From NCBI RefSeq assembly GCF_900114285.1, contig NZ_FOSN01000001.1:186001-250000 (forward strand): 64,000 nucleotides of DNA, written 5' to 3'. The notes under the pieces are model-generated. The model saw only the letters and a program-made list of their open reading frames with translations, was not told the DNA's origin and did not search any database. A program made the position numbers and the translations under genes. The stretch is from Methylocapsa palsarum. GTDB taxonomy: Bacteria > Pseudomonadota > Alphaproteobacteria > Rhizobiales > Beijerinckiaceae. Positions 61,157 through 64,000 of this stretch are shown here, one piece after another (position 1 is the first letter of the stretch; every line of letters starts with the position of its first letter).

Positions 61157-63862
61157 TCAAAGCCCCGAGAATTTTGGCTTCGCCTGCGGCGCCGGGGCGG
61201 GAGTCGCGGCGGTTTCGTTCGCCGCCTCATCGACAGGCTGCGGCCGGAACGCGTTGGCCGCGGCCTTGGCGGCGGTGAGTTCCGCATTGGTCAGGAGCCT
61301 GGCCAGTTCGTCGCGCCGCCGTCCTGCCTCGGCGTCGCCCTCGTTCGCAAGAATCGTGAACCAGCTATAGGCCTGCGCCGGATCGCGCGGAACGCCGAGA
61401 CCGCGCGCGAGCAGGACGGCCATATTGAACTGGCTGTCGCGGACGCCGGATTGCGCCGCCTTGCCGAACCAGAGAGCGGCGCCGGCGTAATCGGGCCGTG
61501 CGTCAGCGCCCTCGGCGGCGAGAACGCCAAGATTATGCATCGCCTTCAGGTTGCCCTTTTCTGCTGCGGCGAGGTACAGCGCCCTGGCCTGGGCCGTGTC
61601 GCGAGGAACGCCGAGGCCCTTTTCGAACAGCGCCGCGAGCCGGTATTGCGCGGTCGCCAGACCCTGCCGCGCCGCAGTTTCATAATATTGAGCGGCAAGC
61701 TTCATATCCCGCGAATTCTGCGCGATCCTGGCGCCGATCTCGAACTGAGCCCGGGAGTCAGCGTCCGACGCCCGCTCGTCAAGGCGCGGCGCGGCAGCTG
61801 GATCAGGAGCAGGATCAGGAGATGGCTTCGTTCGTTTCTGAGGCTGCGGATCGCTGCTTGCGGCGCCGGCGTCTTCGAAGGCGCCGGGGAACCTTGCAAA
61901 CGCGCCGGCCACTCCGGGTTTTGAAAAGGCGGAGTTTTCCGGCGCCGCGAGACTCCACGGTTCGACGAAACGAGGATCGAGAAGGCTGCGAGCCGCGTCC
62001 TTCAAACGGCCCGAATCCGTCCCTGTCTCGGGGCGTCCTTCGTGCGACGGCGCGGAACGCGTCAAACGCAGCTTTTTCGCGACATCGTCGAGAATCGTCG
62101 AGGAAAGGGGCGGTTCCGAACGTTTCGCGGCGACGTTCGCCAGAATATAGGCGCCGAGGATCGAAAGCGCGGCGGCGAGCGCAAGAACAGCCGGGCGCCT
62201 TGGGAAGGCGGAGGAATTCGGCTCTTGCGGCGACGGCCGGGGAGCTGAATCATCGTCCGGATCCAGATCGGGACTAGCCGAGGACGGCGCCGCTCCGGGT
62301 TCGATTTGACCCAGTCGCGCCGCGCCGCGCCCACCGGAATTGGCGCGCATGGACGCCCCGCGACTCGTCGCGGAGCGACGCTCGCGCTGAGGCCAGCCGA
62401 AAGGAACCCCGGCGCCTGGCTCGATCAGGATGTCTTCGGCGCCCTTCGGGGGCGGCCGAGAGAGCCCCGGAGCGTCGCTGCGCCCTTGTCCGTCGGTGTT
62501 GAGGGCCTCGATCTGATTTTGAGGCTCCCCGGGGGCGGCGGGGCTCGACCCAAGCAGAAAGCCGATCTGTTCCCGGCTCATCAGGGCCTCGGCGGGGCGG
62601 GTCTCGAGCTTGGCTGGTTTTTCGGCGGCGTCCGCGCCGCCGTTCTCATTCAGCCGTGCGCCGAGGCGCGCGCGCAGCGCGGGTTCCTCCTGAAAGACGC
62701 GAAGTCCGGCAATCTCCTTGGCGAGCCTTGGCTCCAAATTCTCCAAGAGCCCGGGCAATCGTGTCTCGGCTCCGGTTCCAGCCTCGACTTTGGCCTCGGC
62801 GCCTTTGGGCGCACCAGCGGAGGCTGTCTCTTGATTTTCGTCGACCGGCCCCGCCAGGCTGGTCGCCGACGGACCCGCCAGCGGCGTCGCGACGCCGGCG
62901 TCTGACCGGTCGAGACGATCGCAAACCCGGGCCATTTCGCGCTCGAGCGCATTCATCGCCGCATGAGCGGACCGTGGGCCGTCCTGCCCCAGACGCGAAC
63001 GGATGAGAGTTGTCAGTTCGTCGGTCTGCCGCGAGGCGGCGGCGCGACTTTCGTCGAGTCGGTCGGTAATCTCGCGCCGGAGCGCCTCCAATTGTCCAAA
63101 GAGCGCGTCGCCGGGACGAATTTCGCCGGCGGATTTGATCGATTGTTCGATCCTTTCGGCCAGAATGCCCAGCCTGTCCTCGATCCGTCGAAGGGCGGAA
63201 GGCTCGGACAAGAACCGATCATCCGCCCCCTTTCGCGGCGCTTGCGATCCGCTGTCCGAGGTCTTTGGCTCCACGTCCCGAAGATCATCCCGCCTCTGCA
63301 GGCCTTGCGCTTCGTCTGGAGCAGGCGGGTCCTGCGGCCAAAGCCCGCGCGAGGACGTTTCGGGTGGAGCGTCCTCGCGCGTCCCGGTAAGGCGCGTGTT
63401 TTCGCCCGACGCCCGAAACGAGGGCGCCGCCCCCCGGCACATCTCGTCGAGCTGGCGCGCGAGTTCCGCGATCTTGTTCTGCATCTCAGACAGGCCGGCT
63501 CCTGGCGGCCAGACCGGAGCGTTGAATTCAGCTTGGTCGATCTGCCGGCGAAACGCCGCCTCGAGTCGCGGAAGCGCAAGATCGAGGAGCGCCGAGGACG
63601 GCCCGGTCGCGCGCCTTGGCTCAGGATGAGGACCGGACGCCGCTGGGCCTTGCGGCCGCCGCTCGCGCGCAAGCGCGCGCAAGCGGGCTTCGATCTTGGC
63701 AAGAGCCTCGATGACGACGCGATCGCTGCCGCTCTCGCGAAGGGCGCCCTCCAGGGCGTCGAGTTTTTGGCCGAGACTGGCGAACGGCTCGTCGCGGCGC
63801 TTGCCCGCAATCCGGGGGCCATCGTCTCCGGAGCGATCAAGGGGGCCATTGAACGTGCTCAT
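61157..63862 (-). CDS. PodJ-like polar localization protein with SEL1 repeats
   Basis: The 901-residue product has an acidic/basic cytoplasmic part with coiled-coil segments (LRRIEDRLGILAERIEQS, ALRREITDRLDESRAA), a single membrane helix at about 555-577, and a periplasmic tail with four SEL1-type repeats (about 704-845, such as AQYRLAALFEKGLGVPRDTAQARALY and AMHNLGVLAAEG). This order matches PodJ-like polarity proteins. The ATG at 63862 gives MSTFNGPLD; a TTG 24 nt upstream is less likely. A perfect CtrA box lies 100 bp upstream. Confidence 0.82.
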   Translation of the reverse strand: MSTFNGPLDRSGDDGPRIAGKRRDEPFASLGQKLDALEGALRESGSDRVVIEALAKIEARLRALARERRPQGPAASGPHPEPRRATGPSSALLDLALPRLEAAFRRQIDQAEFNAPVWPPGAGLSEMQNKIAELARQLDEMCRGAAPSFRASGENTRLTGTREDAPPETSSRGLWPQDPPAPDEAQGLQRRDDLRDVEPKTSDSGSQAPRKGADDRFLSEPSALRRIEDRLGILAERIEQSIKSAGEIRPGDALFGQLEALRREITDRLDESRAAASRQTDELTTLIRSRLGQDGPRSAHAAMNALEREMARVCDRLDRSDAGVATPLAGPSATSLAGPVDENQETASAGAPKGAEAKVEAGTGAETRLPGLLENLEPRLAKEIAGLRVFQEEPALRARLGARLNENGGADAAEKPAKLETRPAEALMSREQIGFLLGSSPAAPGEPQNQIEALNTDGQGRSDAPGLSRPPPKGAEDILIEPGAGVPFGWPQRERRSATSRGASMRANSGGRGAARLGQIEPGAAPSSASPDLDPDDDSAPRPSPQEPNSSAFPRRPAVLALAAALSILGAYILANVAAKRSEPPLSSTILDDVAKKLRLTRSAPSHEGRPETGTDSGRLKDAARSLLDPRFVEPWSLAAPENSAFSKPGVAGAFARFPGAFEDAGAASSDPQPQKRTKPSPDPAPDPAAAPRLDERASDADSRAQFEIGARIAQNSRDMKLAAQYYETAARQGLATAQYRLAALFEKGLGVPRDTAQARALYLAAAEKGNLKAMHNLGVLAAEGADARPDYAGAALWFGKAAQSGVRDSQFNMAVLLARGLGVPRDPAQAYSWFTILANEGDAEAGRRRDELARLLTNAELTAAKAAANAFRPQPVDEAANETAATPAPAPQAKPKFSGL

Positions 63863-63962
63863 GATCTTGTCCGGGGCATTGTCCAAGGCGTCGTCTCAAA
63901 AACTTGAACCGGCGAAGGGCGGATGAATGCGGCCCTCTCCCGCCTGATTTTCAAAGTCTTGG

Positions 63963-63978
63963 GTTAACACAGCCTTAA
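63963..63978 (-). promoter_or_regulatory. CtrA-type binding box upstream of the PodJ-like gene
   Basis: On the minus strand the sequence reads TTAAGGCTGTGTTAAC, a perfect TTAA-N7-TTAAC match, 100 bp before the start codon. CtrA control would fit a cell-polarity gene. Confidence 0.6.
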
Positions 63979-64000
63979 AGGTCCAAGCCGACGCGGCCCT

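Overview
The window reads as chromosomal DNA of a GC-rich alphaproteobacterium of the Hyphomicrobiales. The support is a ChvG-ChvI two-component pair joined to a short HPr kinase and an incomplete regulatory PTS, a tolQRAB-pal cluster next to cpoB-tilS-ftsH-glmM, and perfect CtrA boxes (TTAA-N7-TTAAC). Gene content (cyanide-insensitive-type bd oxidase, ligase-associated repair genes, small secreted His/Gly- and Cys-rich proteins) would suit Beijerinckiaceae or Methylocystaceae, but the family-level placement is inference. I see no insertion sequence, phage, CRISPR array or rRNA.

Layout. 1-11.5 kb: envelope and division block ybgC(partial)-tolQ-tolR-tolA-tolB-pal, then cpoB-tilS-ftsH on the opposite strand, then glmM; the middle three genes look like an inverted segment of an otherwise conserved order. 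11.5-20.4 kb: two small Cys-rich secreted paralogues, a large hybrid histidine kinase, a ThiF/MoeB-type protein, a frameshifted HWE kinase, cydAB (cioAB type), tRNA-Gln(CUG) and an Lrp-family regulator. 20.4-23.8 kb: a family 2A encapsulin shell gene and its cysteine desulfurase cargo, overlapping by 14 nt, the cargo having an unusually long N-terminal loading region with an apparent internal duplication.

24-48 kb is the accessory part. It holds an outer-membrane barrel protein, a TonB-dependent receptor, XRE-cupin and Rrf2 regulators, tonB-exbB-exbD, two cytochrome c'-like proteins, a b561-type cytochrome, a DUF1501 plus DUF1549/DUF1553 pair of the kind best known from Planctomycetes, a run of exported enzymes (dienelactone hydrolase-like, catalytically dead rhodanese, peroxiredoxin, GlcG/HbpS-like), an RND efflux pair whose adaptor has an in-frame stop, DUF3455, an exported metallo-beta-lactamase-fold protein and a Tat-exported beta-carbonic anhydrase. 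Nearly all of these act in the envelope. A 15-bp element (TAGTAG-N4-ATAGA) lies upstream of tonB, of the DUF1553 gene and of the metallo-hydrolase gene, and the Rrf2 gene is divergent from the tonB copy. I infer a co-regulated uptake/redox system of unknown substrate.

48-52.2 kb: ptsH, a mannose-type EIIA, hprK, chvG and chvI, all on the minus strand. 52.5-61.1 kb: the four-gene ligase-associated DNA repair set, split into a minus-strand half (ligase, exonuclease) and a plus-strand half (Lhr-type helicase, phosphoesterase) around three small secreted protein genes and a TPR-methyltransferase. 61.1-64 kb: a PodJ-like polarity protein with SEL1 repeats and a CtrA box upstream.
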